Below, in pieces: positions 1 through 8,779 of a stretch of DNA of 49,639 nucleotides. Source of the DNA: an uncultured Lachnospiraceae bacterium. Lineage in GTDB: Bacteria; Bacillota; Clostridia; Lachnospirales; Lachnospiraceae. The translations under genes and the position numbers were made by a program. The DNA lies in assembly GCA_910577045.1 (NCBI GenBank), contig CAJTLB010000022.1, positions 1-49,639 of the forward strand, given 5' to 3'. The first letter of the stretch is position 1; each line of letters begins with the position of its first letter. Below the pieces are notes generated by a model. It ran no database searches. It was not told the DNA's origin and saw only the letters and a program-made list of their open reading frames with translations.

Positions 1-1
1 A

Positions 2-52
2 AAAGTTTGTGGTGATTTTTGCGATTTACACTTGACAAAGGTCACTTCATAA
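2..52 (+). CDS. possible 3' end of a gene cut by the window edge
   Basis: One frame is open from the first bases to a TAA at 50-52 and encodes KVCGDFCDLHLTKVTS. It may be the C-terminus of a gene that starts before the window. It is too short to identify, and chance is a real alternative. The next small ORF starts 3 bases after its stop, which would fit translational coupling. Confidence 0.25.
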   Translation, partial: KVCGDFCDLHLTKVTS

Positions 53-55
53 CAG

Positions 56-229
56 ATGAATATATTATATAAACAACTTGAAAAAATACATAATATGCCT
101 AATTCAAAGGTACTTATAAGGATTGTTAGCAGTTTATTAAGGAGAGAATCAGCTTTTGCTGCGTTTAAAGGATGTTATGTCCGTAAACATATAAAAGAGT
201 ATCCAGAATTACAAAAATATGTAGAATAA
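56..229 (+). CDS. small hypothetical protein, 57 aa
   Basis: ATG at 56 opens a 57-codon frame, rich in Lys, Arg and Tyr, that ends KEYPELQKYVE. No clear ribosome binding site precedes the ATG, but a stop in the same frame lies just upstream at 50-52, so translation could be coupled to the preceding frame. The amino acid composition looks like real protein (basic helix, then a charged tail). I do not recognise a family. It may also be the surviving tail of a larger degraded gene. Confidence 0.35.
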   Translation: MNILYKQLEKIHNMPNSKVLIRIVSSLLRRESAFAAFKGCYVRKHIKEYPELQKYVE

Positions 230-239
230 GGAGATTAAT

Positions 240-299
240 ATGTGTTTTTGGCTTTGGGTAGGGAAAAGGGGTAGGACAGATTATAAAATACTATTGTGA
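240..299 (+). CDS. possible 19-aa micro-ORF with good RBS
   Basis: An AAGGAGA at 228-234 sits 5 bases before an ATG that opens MCFWLWVGKRGRTDYKILL. The stop overlaps the -35 box of the lipoprotein promoter. It could be a short peptide or the broken start of a lost gene. Nothing but the ribosome binding site supports it. Confidence 0.2.
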   Translation: MCFWLWVGKRGRTDYKILL

Positions 300-322
300 A
301 ATTTCAAAGTTAGTGATAAAAT
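294..322 (+). promoter_or_regulatory. sigma-A promoter of the DUF1266 lipoprotein gene
   Basis: TTGTGA (294-299) and TAAAAT (317-322) are separated by 17 bases. The predicted start near 329 gives a leader of about 30 nt with AGGAG at 344-348 before the ATG at 361. Confidence 0.6.
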
Positions 323-360
323 ATTTTTGTAAAAATTAAAAAAAGGAGTGTATTATAAAA

Positions 361-1647
361 ATGAAAAGAAAGAAATGTAAGTGTTATGCGTTTTGTCTAA
401 TATTGCTATTGTCTATTGCAATGTTGCAAGGCTGTGGCGATAAATCATCTGAAACAAACCAGAACCAGACAAAACAAGAAGAAACAAAACAAAAAGAAAC
501 AACTACAGCAGAGGATTTATTGGCTGATATGAAAGAGTTTTCTAATGCTGATAAATCGGCATTTATCCATTTGAATAATAAGTGGACAGCAGATGATCTA
601 GGGGCAGGGGCAGAATCCTTTTTAAGTGCAGGAAATTCTACAGGGAATGAATCTGTATATATTTTCCAGTTCCCAAAGGGAGGCATGTTTAATATAACTA
701 GCATAGATTCATTGAAAACATTTGTGGAGACTTCTTTTTCTATGTCAGAAATCAAAGAAGAGACAGCATTTGAGGTTCCTGGCATGTCAGATGTAGAATT
801 AGTCTCTGCGAAAGTAACATCACAAGGCCATACAGGAGATGTATATTTAATTTATGGAGAAACAGATTACGCATATTATTCGATTGGATATATCTCTACA
901 AAAATAAATGATAAGATGAAGCGTTCTTTTGAGGCATCTTGCTCTACGTTCCGGGAGGAAGTACCAGAAGTAGAAGATCGGACGACGGTAGAATTGACAG
1001 ATACAGTGCGTTGGTTTAATGCAGCTTATGCTATTTTAACATCTGCAAATGGCTGGGATTATAACCGGATTGGAGGTTTGCCTGCAAATGACAGCACTAT
1101 GGCAATTGTACAGGCAATGTTACAACAATCATGGGATGTAACAGATCGGGCAACAGCAGACGAAACTTTAGAGTGGATTTTAAAAGAAGGGCATAGTGCT
1201 GATTGTATAGATAATATGAAATATCTAGAACAAAATGGGATAAAGGAAGTTGCTGAAGATAAGCGTGCTGCGTTTGTTTTGGAAAACTTTGATGTAACAG
1301 AAGAGGTCGCACAGATTATGGCAAATTGTTATGCAAAGTATGAGCAATATGGAGAAAATGTAATTGTAGCATGGGATTATAGCCGTGCTTTAAGTTTGGC
1401 AGCTTTCTATTATTTGGCAGGTTATTATACAGAACAAGAGGCAATGGACAAGTCTTTAGAAATAGCAACAAAATTGCAGTCTATATATGAATCTTGGGAT
1501 GAAATGATGGAGGGTTATTTCCTTGGATATGAGTATTGGGCAGAAGAGAGCAGCGAGGAACGCCGTGCTATTTATGAGGACATTAAAAAGAAAGAAGGAA
1601 ATCCTTATCAAGTGGATTATAAAATAACCTTAGAAAAGACGTGGTAA
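361..1647 (+). CDS. DUF1266-type lipoprotein
   Basis: The protein has 428 aa. Residues 1-25 form a lipoprotein signal: basic MKRKK, a hydrophobic stretch, and a lipobox ending LQGC with the lipidated Cys at 25. A low-complexity Glu/Lys/Thr linker follows (about 26-50), as expected for a surface-tethered protein. The C-terminal half (from about residue 215, WFNAAYAILTSANGWDYNRIGG, through VAWDYSRALSLAAFYYLAGYYT and SWDEMMEGYFLGYEYW) resembles DUF1266, a domain of unknown function that usually has paired conserved Trp/Asp-Arg motifs. The middle part is unassigned. The gene has its own promoter, and a stem-loop follows it. The domain name comes from memory of the family pattern, not a search; the lipoprotein call is firm. 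Confidence 0.75.
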   Translation: MKRKKCKCYAFCLILLLSIAMLQGCGDKSSETNQNQTKQEETKQKETTTAEDLLADMKEFSNADKSAFIHLNNKWTADDLGAGAESFLSAGNSTGNESVYIFQFPKGGMFNITSIDSLKTFVETSFSMSEIKEETAFEVPGMSDVELVSAKVTSQGHTGDVYLIYGETDYAYYSIGYISTKINDKMKRSFEASCSTFREEVPEVEDRTTVELTDTVRWFNAAYAILTSANGWDYNRIGGLPANDSTMAIVQAMLQQSWDVTDRATADETLEWILKEGHSADCIDNMKYLEQNGIKEVAEDKRAAFVLENFDVTEEVAQIMANCYAKYEQYGENVIVAWDYSRALSLAAFYYLAGYYTEQEAMDKSLEIATKLQSIYESWDEMMEGYFLGYEYWAEESSEERRAIYEDIKKKEGNPYQVDYKITLEKTW

Positions 1648-1677
1648 ATAAGTATGATATAGCTATTTGAAGGGGTG

Positions 1678-1709
1678 CCGCAAAACAACATAAATAGCGG
1701 GTTTTGCGG
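1678..1709 (+). terminator. stem-loop after the lipoprotein gene
   Basis: CCGCAAAAC at 1678-1686 pairs perfectly with GTTTTGCGG at 1701-1709 around a 14-nt loop. The T-rich stretch (tttgttttt) begins about 8 bases later, so it is an imperfect intrinsic terminator or an attenuator between the lipoprotein and the Imm1-like gene. Confidence 0.5.
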
Positions 1710-1753
1710 TAGTCCTTTGTTTTTACAGGTGTAGATCAAAGGGGGATATACAA

Positions 1754-2137
1754 ATGGTAGTAGAATATTTTATGGGAAGAAAAGAATGTAATACAATAAA
1801 AGAGCTAGAAGAAACTTTAAAGCTTAGGAACCAGAATAGCGCGAATGAATTTATTATTAGTGAGAAAGAAAAGTATTATCCATATCTTGCTATAACAGTA
1901 AGAGATGATCTTGCTGTTTTAAATTATATGGAGGAAGAAGGATGTTCCTATATCGCGATAGGCGGAGAAAAAGCAGGAGTACAAGAAGGCAGTACATTAT
2001 TCCATACTTGCTCAGAAACAGACGAAATGGAAATGGATAATTATTATGTATTGCGTTTTTGTGATGCACAAATAGTAGCAAAAGAGTTTTTTGAGGATAT
2101 GACATTGCCAAAAAGTGTAGAATGGGACAGGATATAG
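1754..2137 (+). CDS. Imm1-like immunity protein
   Basis: This 127-aa cytoplasmic protein has no signal peptide. The central PYLAITVRDDLAVLNYME followed by a Gly-rich YIAIGG stretch, and the ending AKEFFEDMTLPKSVEW, match the pattern of the Imm1 immunity family, whose members protect cells from polymorphic toxins (typically 'A.EF...G..P..v.W' at the C-terminus). GGGGG at 1741-1745 lies 8 bases before the ATG. No toxin gene is visible beside it, so it would be an orphan immunity gene or a domesticated member. The two flanking genes are also accessory. The family call is by eye and moderate; the ORF itself is solid. Confidence 0.6.
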   Translation: MVVEYFMGRKECNTIKELEETLKLRNQNSANEFIISEKEKYYPYLAITVRDDLAVLNYMEEEGCSYIAIGGEKAGVQEGSTLFHTCSETDEMEMDNYYVLRFCDAQIVAKEFFEDMTLPKSVEWDRI

Positions 2138-2161
2138 GCAAAGTAAGAAGGGATAGAAAAG

Positions 2162-5005
2162 GTGGCTTTTGTTTATAAGGATAATGAGGCATACAAGGAA
2201 TTTATAAAATTGTATTGTGGCAGCCAAAGGAAGGATAGGAAAGCTTGGACTGATTATTTTATTTCAGTAATGTTTTTGGAAGTGTGCAGAAAGAAAGAAT
2301 TTACAGAACTGTTATTAGAAGAAGTAATTTATAATAAGGAAAAATATCCGCCAAGCAAGGAATTTTTAACAGCACTGCATTTGGCATATCTTTTTACGTC
2401 TAAAGAAGCTGTATACCGGGATCATACAGATAGGTCTTTTTGTTTATACAAAGAAAGTGCAATAGAAGATATGTGGATATATAGCAATAGAAGGCTTGAG
2501 ACAGGTGCAGATTTTGAAGGGATAGAAGATATTTTTGAAATTGCAAAAATAGGCCCTGTACCTAGGAAATTAATGGGTAATGACCAAGCACTTTTTTTAG
2601 GGTATATAGAATATTGGCATTTAGAATATTTGGCAGAACATAATAAATGGGATGAAGATACTATACAAGGGCTGGGAGATATTTTAGGCAGATATGCCAT
2701 GGCATATATCAAGGATAAATGTGAGAAAAGGTTAGACAGGCATCCAGCAAGTTTGCGTTTGTTGTATTATTTTTTTGAAAAATATCATTTGCCAGATCCA
2801 GTATATCGAGTTTTATGGAAGCAATTACATTTAGAAAGTGCACAATATGGAAAGGCAAAGATTTATTATGGAAAGTTAAGGGAATGTGTATTAAAGAATG
2901 TTCCAGATATAGAAGGAACAAAGATAGATTATTTACAGCTTTCAAAAGCAGTACGGTTTTATACAAATAACTGTGAGGCTTGGGGAGAGGAAGAGTGTGC
3001 AGCAGAAACTAATCAATTATTTGCAAGGGAAGATATGCAGGCGGCATTAAGGGATCCATTGGCTGTTAAGGAAAGAGTACTCCGGCTTTGGGTAAATGGG
3101 CAAGTGAGTGCCCCTTTTTTAAGGCATATTATTGAATTTTATATAAAAAACCTAAATATTCCTATGGCACAACAAATTATTGATAAGGCAGAAGAATATT
3201 TGTACCAGAAGGAAATAGAAGAAAGGTTTAAAAGAGAGAATGAAGCCCCTATTTTAGAAGCAGTAAGTTTAGCAAATGCTTCTTGTTTCCGTTATTGGTT
3301 AAATATTGCATTTTATTCTGCAAAAGATTTAGAAACAGGTAGGTGTATAAGTGAATATTTAGCGCAGAAGTTTTGCTATCCAGATAATTGGAGCCGCCGT
3401 TTTTTAGCTACCCCAAAACAGCGGAAAATTAAGTTTTTAGATAAAGAGATTACATTAGTATTCCATTTGTTTTATATTGAATATTATATTGATCAGGAAA
3501 TTTTATGCAAACCGTTTCTTTTATGGGAAGAATTAAAAGAAATATGCCAGGATAAAGAAGAATTTTTACTTCTGCTCCCTATAACATGGGGCTGGTCTTA
3601 TCAATTAAGTGCTGTAATAGAAGAATTAATGTTACGTTTAGAAGATACTCCTTTGCCAAAAGAAGATATTTTAGTGCTTGCAGGGATTCTTGCAGGTAAT
3701 GTGTGCCGCGTGCCAACAGAAGAGGAAGAAAACTTCCCATTGGAATTATATAAAGAAACAACAGGAAAATTATATGGTTGTGAGTGGTTAGAGAAAAAAC
3801 GAGAAGTTTGTTTTTTTGAACAGACGCCAACAGGAAGAAATTATATAAGGGATAGGAGATATACCCGTATTATAAATAAAACGAGATTTTTTTCCCTAGC
3901 AGATAAGGTATTTAAGGAGATTGTTGGATTATTAGAATTAGATATTTCTTTTTTAAAGAAAATGCCAGATATTGTATATGTTACGCCAGATAAAGAGTAT
4001 CAAACGGTTAGAAAGGGACAGTTGCAAGAATTATTTGATCAGTTTTCACAAAATCAATGGATGAGGCTGGAGTTGTCATGGAATGTGCAAAAAAGTTTTG
4101 AAATCCAGGATTATCAGCCAAGGCGTTCTTTAGTGCTATTAAATGACAACGGAAAATATGCTTGCATGTTTTTTGATGATCAGAAAGGAGAATGTCATTA
4201 TCTTTTATCTATGCCAGAAGTATATAGCGAAGTGGATGAAAAAGATGTTATTTATCAGCCATTTTTAATGGGAATATTGCCTAATTACAATATCCATAAG
4301 AACTTTTTTTCTATCCAAAGTAAGCTAAATAGAGTATTACGGGAGGTTAGTGTCCCTGATAAAATAGGTACCTATGGGGCAGAAGGAGGCTTCTTTTGGT
4401 CTTTGGATGTTTTTTACCAGAAACATCGTAGATATTATATTTGTAAACAAGCATTAGGGGGTTTTCCATTAGAATGGTCATATAGAAGGCCCACAGCAAA
4501 ATTTGTATTTTCTAAAAAGCCCATTTCTATAGGATTTGAGAGTTTAGATGGGAAGAAAGAAGAAAAAAAGATAAGCCAAGTTAATCAAACAGAAGCAGGA
4601 GAAGCTTTAGTAAGTTTTGTGTTGGGAAAATTAAAAAAATTGTGTTTAGTATGGGAATGGGAGGAGACATGGCAAAGTTATATTGTATTACTTCAGGACC
4701 AGGGAAAATATATGATGGCTTATTTACGGGATGATATAAAGAGTGCAGAATATTATGTAGCAGATGTAAAAGGCTATATGGAGGTAGAAGGAAAGGACTA
4801 TACAAAAGAAATATTCCTTGGAAAAACTATGCCAGCATATTTAATCCATCAAGATATTTTGAAAATCCGTAATGGGTTAGATATTATTTTTGATAATTTT
4901 TTAGGGCCTGTTCTGGCAGTAGATAGATTTGGGGAATTTGCTAAGGAAAATCCAATAAAACCAAGAGATTACCAGAAAATAAAAAAGGAATTAGTTGGGG
5001 AATAA
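2162..5005 (+). CDS. large uncharacterised protein, DUF5717-like, with internal duplication
   Basis: The protein has 947 aa and starts with GTG; AAGGG about 8 bases upstream supports this start. The N-terminal two thirds is helical, with repeated Leu/Tyr/Lys-rich segments (HLAYLFTSKEAVYRDH, KLYYGKLRECVL), suggesting an alpha-solenoid. The C-terminal part contains a visible duplication: residues about 655-729 (LLNDNGKYACMFFDD ... YQPFLMG ... IHKNFFSIQSKLNRVL) and 839-911 (LLQDQGKYMMAYLRDD ... TKEIFLG ... IHQDILKIRNGLDIIF). No signal peptide or membrane segment is seen. The size and composition recall DUF5717 proteins common in Lachnospiraceae, of unknown function. The start lies 24 bases after the Imm1-like stop, so the two are probably co-transcribed. 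Confidence 0.7.
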   Translation: MAFVYKDNEAYKEFIKLYCGSQRKDRKAWTDYFISVMFLEVCRKKEFTELLLEEVIYNKEKYPPSKEFLTALHLAYLFTSKEAVYRDHTDRSFCLYKESAIEDMWIYSNRRLETGADFEGIEDIFEIAKIGPVPRKLMGNDQALFLGYIEYWHLEYLAEHNKWDEDTIQGLGDILGRYAMAYIKDKCEKRLDRHPASLRLLYYFFEKYHLPDPVYRVLWKQLHLESAQYGKAKIYYGKLRECVLKNVPDIEGTKIDYLQLSKAVRFYTNNCEAWGEEECAAETNQLFAREDMQAALRDPLAVKERVLRLWVNGQVSAPFLRHIIEFYIKNLNIPMAQQIIDKAEEYLYQKEIEERFKRENEAPILEAVSLANASCFRYWLNIAFYSAKDLETGRCISEYLAQKFCYPDNWSRRFLATPKQRKIKFLDKEITLVFHLFYIEYYIDQEILCKPFLLWEELKEICQDKEEFLLLLPITWGWSYQLSAVIEELMLRLEDTPLPKEDILVLAGILAGNVCRVPTEEEENFPLELYKETTGKLYGCEWLEKKREVCFFEQTPTGRNYIRDRRYTRIINKTRFFSLADKVFKEIVGLLELDISFLKKMPDIVYVTPDKEYQTVRKGQLQELFDQFSQNQWMRLELSWNVQKSFEIQDYQPRRSLVLLNDNGKYACMFFDDQKGECHYLLSMPEVYSEVDEKDVIYQPFLMGILPNYNIHKNFFSIQSKLNRVLREVSVPDKIGTYGAEGGFFWSLDVFYQKHRRYYICKQALGGFPLEWSYRRPTAKFVFSKKPISIGFESLDGKKEEKKISQVNQTEAGEALVSFVLGKLKKLCLVWEWEETWQSYIVLLQDQGKYMMAYLRDDIKSAEYYVADVKGYMEVEGKDYTKEIFLGKTMPAYLIHQDILKIRNGLDIIFDNFLGPVLAVDRFGEFAKENPIKPRDYQKIKKELVGE

Positions 5006-5016
5006 TAGGGAAATTT

Positions 5017-5051
5017 CTTGTTATTCTTTTAGAAAGCTGTTATAATAGCTT
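5017..5051 (+). promoter_or_regulatory. promoter with overlapping dyad, aldo/keto reductase gene
   Basis: TTGTTA (5017-5022) and a consensus TATAAT (5040-5045) are 17 bases apart. An inverted repeat AAAGCT (5032-5037) / AGCTTT (5046-5051) brackets the -10 box exactly, which is a typical place for a repressor operator. Confidence 0.65.
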
Positions 5052-5082
5052 TACTATATTGGATACATAAAAGGAGAAAGAA

Positions 5083-6105
5083 ATGACAACAGTGACATTG
5101 GGGACAACAGGAATAACCGTAAATAAAAACGGTTTTGGTGCGCTTCCGATACAACGCATTATAAAAGAAGATGCGGTTTATTTGCTTCGGAAGGCATTTG
5201 AATGTGGGATTACTTTGTTTGATACAGCCAGATTTTATACAGACAGTGAGGAAAAGATAGGGGAGGCTTTTCTTGGTATGCGGGAAAAAGTATATATTAC
5301 TACAAAGACAGCCGCTATAACACCAGAGGCATTTTGGAAGGATTTAGAAAAATCATTGTCAGATTTGCAAACAGAGTATATTGATATTTACCAATTCCAT
5401 AATCCAGCCTTTTGCCCAAAACCTGGGGATTCTTCGGGAATATATGAGTGTATGCTAGAAGCAAAAAAACAAGGGAAAATCCGTCATATTGGAATTACAA
5501 ACCATAGGATTGGCGTAGCACATGAGGCGGTTGATTCAGGCCTTTATGAAACATTACAGTTTCCGTTTAGTTATCTTTCTGGGGAAAAGGAACTAGAATT
5601 GGTAGAAAAGTGCAAACAGAAAAATATGGGGTTTATTGCTATGAAAGCACTTTCTGGCGGCCTTATTACTAATTCAGCAGCAGCATATGCTTTTTTGGCA
5701 CAATATGAAAATGTACTGCCTATTTGGGGCGTACAAAGGGAAAAGGAGTTAGATGAATTTCTTTCTTATATAGAAAACCCACCAGAAATGACAGCAGAAA
5801 GGGCAGAACTAATAGAAAAAGATCGGGCAGAACTGCAAGGTGAGTTTTGCCGGGGATGTGGTTATTGTATGCCTTGCCCAGTTGGGATAGAAATTAATAA
5901 TTGTGCTAGGATGTCCCTGCTTTTACGCCGTTCGCCGTCAAGTTTACAATTAACGCCAGAAGTTCAGGAGAAAATGAAGAAGATTGAGGATTGTTTGCAT
6001 TGTAACCAGTGCAAGTCTAAATGCCCATATGGCTTGGATACACCAACACTTTTAGAAAAGAATTATCAAGATTATAAAGAGATATTGGCAGGGAAACCAT
6101 TTTAA
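5083..6105 (+). CDS. aldo/keto reductase with two 4Fe-4S motifs
   Basis: The protein has 340 aa. The N-terminal TIM-barrel region shows aldo/keto reductase signatures: LFDTARFYTDSEEKIGEAF (catalytic Asp and Tyr), YIDIYQFHNP, and IRHIGITNH. The C-terminus carries two ferredoxin-like cysteine clusters, C256-xx-C259-xx-C262-xx-C265-P and C304-xx-C307-xx-C310-xxx-C314-P. Such fused reductases are common in strict anaerobes and probably exchange electrons with ferredoxin as well as a nicotinamide cofactor; the substrate is unknown. AAGGAGA lies about 6 bases before the ATG. It has its own promoter with a dyad over the -10 box, so regulation is likely. Confidence 0.9.
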   Translation: MTTVTLGTTGITVNKNGFGALPIQRIIKEDAVYLLRKAFECGITLFDTARFYTDSEEKIGEAFLGMREKVYITTKTAAITPEAFWKDLEKSLSDLQTEYIDIYQFHNPAFCPKPGDSSGIYECMLEAKKQGKIRHIGITNHRIGVAHEAVDSGLYETLQFPFSYLSGEKELELVEKCKQKNMGFIAMKALSGGLITNSAAAYAFLAQYENVLPIWGVQREKELDEFLSYIENPPEMTAERAELIEKDRAELQGEFCRGCGYCMPCPVGIEINNCARMSLLLRRSPSSLQLTPEVQEKMKKIEDCLHCNQCKSKCPYGLDTPTLLEKNYQDYKEILAGKPF

Positions 6106-6165
6106 CCTATCAAGGATTGCAAATGCCCAGTTTGGCGGTAGAAAGAATTGGTATGGAGGATAGGA

Positions 6166-6954
6166 ATGAGATTACTAAGTATAGCGAGTGGAAGCAGTGG
6201 GAATTGTGTTTATGTTGGTGACAGGGAGACGCATTTGCTTGTAGACGCGGGAATTAGTGGGAAAAGAATAGAAGCGGGGTTGAACCAGAATGGCTTAAAG
6301 ACATCAGATGTAAAAGGAATTTTAATCACACATGAACATTCTGACCATATTAGTGGATTGGGTGTGTTGGCGAGGCGTTATGGGATTCCGATTTATGCAA
6401 CAAAAGAAACCATAAAGGAGATAAAACGAGTGAAAAGCCTTGGGGCAATAGATCCAGATTTATTTATCCCTATTTTACCAGATAAAGATTTCCAAATTGA
6501 AACAGTAACAATCCATCCATTTTCTATTTCCCATGATGCAGCAAACCCAGTGGCATACCGAGTTTCTAACCAGAAGGAACATGTGGCAGTTGCAACAGAT
6601 ATGGGAACTTACAATGAATATATTATTAAGAATTTAAGTGGGCTCCATGCACTTCTTTTGGAAGCAAACCATGATGTTAATATGTTAGAAACAGGGAGTT
6701 ACCCATATTTATTAAAACGCAGGATTTTAAGTGATAAAGGCCATCTATCAAATGAATTGTCCGGGAAGCTTTTAACAGAAATTTTTCATAATGGGTTAAA
6801 ACATATTTTCTTAGGGCATTTGTCTAAAGAAAATAATTTTGCAGAACTTGCGTATGAAACAGTAAAACTGGAAATAGCAAGTAAATATAAAGGAAATGAA
6901 GTTCCTATTCAAGTTGCCAGACGGGATATGCCGTCACAGATGGTTTTGGTGTAA
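6166..6954 (+). CDS. MBL-fold metallo-hydrolase, YycJ/WalJ-like
   Basis: This 262-aa protein begins MRLLSIASGSSGNCVYVG, the typical start of the YycJ/WalJ branch of the metallo-beta-lactamase fold. The metal-binding motif HEHSDH is at about residues 51-56, and further ligands are likely in ATDMGTY and FLGHLSKEN. Family members are exonuclease-like or linked to the cell wall. I chose ATG 6166 rather than the in-frame ATG 6148 because GGAGG at 6155-6159 precedes 6166 with good spacing and would lie inside the longer version. It lies between the reductase and the ACT gene, in the same direction. Confidence 0.88.
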   Translation: MRLLSIASGSSGNCVYVGDRETHLLVDAGISGKRIEAGLNQNGLKTSDVKGILITHEHSDHISGLGVLARRYGIPIYATKETIKEIKRVKSLGAIDPDLFIPILPDKDFQIETVTIHPFSISHDAANPVAYRVSNQKEHVAVATDMGTYNEYIIKNLSGLHALLLEANHDVNMLETGSYPYLLKRRILSDKGHLSNELSGKLLTEIFHNGLKHIFLGHLSKENNFAELAYETVKLEIASKYKGNEVPIQVARRDMPSQMVLV

Positions 6955-6987
6955 GGTAGCAGAATAGAAGGAGTGTGGAGGAATCTT

Positions 6988-7260
6988 ATGAAAAAAACAA
7001 TTATTACAGTGGTAGGGAAGGATACCGTAGGAATTATTGCAAAAATTTGTACATATCTTGCTGAAAACCAAGTAAATATTTTAGATATATCGCAGACAAT
7101 TGTACAAGAGTATTTTAATATGATGATGATTGTGGATATGCAGAAGGCAGAAAAAGAGTTTGGCAAAATGGCAGGTGAGTTGGAAGAACTTGGAAGGGAA
7201 ATTGGTGTAATGGTTAAGGTACAGCATGAAGATATTTTTAATAAAATGCACCGGGTATAG
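6988..7260 (+). CDS. ACT domain protein (UPF0237)
   Basis: This 90-aa protein is essentially one ACT domain: IITVVGKDTVGIIAKICTYLAENQVNILDISQTI carries the Gly and Asp-Ile-Ser ligand-loop residues typical of amino-acid-sensing ACT domains. ATG 6988 is preferred over GTG 6973 because GGAGG (6977-6981) is correctly spaced before it. It lies 14 bases before the UPF0210 gene. These two families are neighbours in many bacteria, which implies a shared but still undefined task, with the ACT protein as the likely regulatory subunit. Confidence 0.88.
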   Translation: MKKTIITVVGKDTVGIIAKICTYLAENQVNILDISQTIVQEYFNMMMIVDMQKAEKEFGKMAGELEELGREIGVMVKVQHEDIFNKMHRV

Positions 7261-7274
7261 GAAGGGAATCTGCT

Positions 7275-8639
7275 ATGATAAATATGTTTGAAGTAAATGA
7301 AACAAATAAAATGATTGAGCAGGAAAATCTAGATGTCAGGACTATTACACTTGGTATTAGCCTTTTAGATTGTTGTGATACGGATATTGAAAAGGTAAAG
7401 AGTAAGATTTATTCTAAAATAACAAGCCTTGCTAAAGATTTAGTAAAGACTGGGCAGGAAATAGAGCGAGAATATGCAGTCCCTATTGTAAATAAGCGGA
7501 TTTCAGTAACACCTATTGCATTAATTGGTGCTTCAGCATGTAAAACAGAGGAGGATTATGTCAGTATTGCAGAAACTTTAGATAGAGTGGCAAAAGAAGT
7601 GGGAGTTAATTTTATTGGGGGGTATTCAGCCTTAGTCTCTAAGGGGATGACAACAGCAGATGAATTATTAATCCGTTCCATTCCAAAAGCATTGGAGAAA
7701 ACAGAACGAGTTTGCAGTTCTGTAAATTTGGGTTCTACAAAAACAGGGATCAATATGGATGCAGTACGCTTAATGGGAGAAATAATAAAAGAAACGGCAG
7801 AATTAACAAAAGGGCAAGATTCTTTGGGGTGTGCAAAATTGGTTGTATTTTGTAATGCCCCAGATGATAACCCATTTATGGCGGGTGCTTTTCATGGCGT
7901 AACGGAGCCAGATGCAGTGATCCATGTAGGAGTAAGTGGCCCAGGTGTGGTAAAACATGCGTTAGAGCAAGTGCGTGGGCAAAATTTTGAGGTGCTTTGT
8001 GAAACAATAAAAAGGACTGCATTTAAAATAACCCGTGTGGGGCAATTAGTGGCACAGGAAGCATCAAAACGGTTAAATATTCCATTTGGCATTATTGATT
8101 TGTCACTTGCACCAACTCCAGCAGTAGGGGATAGTGTGGCAGAAATTTTAGAAGAAATTGGCTTGGAGATGGCAGGTGCCCCAGGTACGACTGCAGCACT
8201 TGCACTATTAAATGACCAAGTAAAAAAGGGAGGAGTAATGGCTTCTTCTTATGTGGGCGGCTTAAGTGGGGCGTTTATACCAGTAAGTGAAGATAAAGGA
8301 ATGATTGATGCTGTTTCAGAGGGAGCATTGACTTTGGAAAAATTAGAAGCAATGACTTGTGTTTGTTCGGTAGGGTTAGATATGATTGCAATTCCAGGGG
8401 ATACAAAAGCATCTACAATTTCTGGCATTATTGCAGATGAAGCAGCAATTGGCATGGTAAACCAAAAAACAACAGCAGTTAGGATTATCCCAGTAGTTGG
8501 AAAAGGAGTAGGGGATACAGTGGAATTTGGGGGGTTGTTAGGGTATGCGCCAATTATGCCAGTAAACCAGAAAGCATGTGAAATATTTGTAAACAGGGGA
8601 GGCAGGATTCCTGCACCAATTCATAGTTTTAAAAATTAA
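7275..8639 (+). CDS. UPF0210 (DUF711) protein
   Basis: The protein has 454 aa, the usual length of UPF0210. It shows the family patterns VRTITLGISLLDCCD near the N-terminus, NFIGGYSALVSKGMT, FMAGAFHGVTEPDAVIHVGVSGPGVV and the C-terminal VEFGGLLGYAPIMPVN. Structurally the family is related to the pyruvate formate-lyase barrel fold, but its biochemical role is unknown. It directly follows the ACT protein and ends in a strong terminator, so the ACT/UPF0210 pair forms the end of an operon. Confidence 0.92.
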   Translation: MINMFEVNETNKMIEQENLDVRTITLGISLLDCCDTDIEKVKSKIYSKITSLAKDLVKTGQEIEREYAVPIVNKRISVTPIALIGASACKTEEDYVSIAETLDRVAKEVGVNFIGGYSALVSKGMTTADELLIRSIPKALEKTERVCSSVNLGSTKTGINMDAVRLMGEIIKETAELTKGQDSLGCAKLVVFCNAPDDNPFMAGAFHGVTEPDAVIHVGVSGPGVVKHALEQVRGQNFEVLCETIKRTAFKITRVGQLVAQEASKRLNIPFGIIDLSLAPTPAVGDSVAEILEEIGLEMAGAPGTTAALALLNDQVKKGGVMASSYVGGLSGAFIPVSEDKGMIDAVSEGALTLEKLEAMTCVCSVGLDMIAIPGDTKASTISGIIADEAAIGMVNQKTTAVRIIPVVGKGVGDTVEFGGLLGYAPIMPVNQKACEIFVNRGGRIPAPIHSFKN

Positions 8640-8643
8640 GAGG

Positions 8644-8668
8644 ATGTCGGTCTAGTACCGACATTTTT
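8644..8668 (+). terminator. intrinsic terminator after UPF0210
   Basis: ATGTCGGT (8644-8651) pairs with ACCGACAT (8657-8664) around a 5-nt loop and is followed by a T-run. A second, weaker hairpin (CTAAAAC/GTTTTAAG, about 8671-8689) follows. Confidence 0.85.
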
Positions 8669-8779
8669 CTCTAAAACGATTGTTTTAAGAAAGGAATTGG
8701 GAAAATGGCAAATGCCATATATAATAAATATGGGACAAAAGAAACAACATAGCAAGGACTGTTTAGTGATAATAGGGTT

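Noticed and set aside
8671..8689. Second terminator or operator CTAAAAC/GTTTTAAG after UPF0210.
   Set aside because: It is a short AT-rich stem without a T-tract; the preceding hairpin already explains termination.
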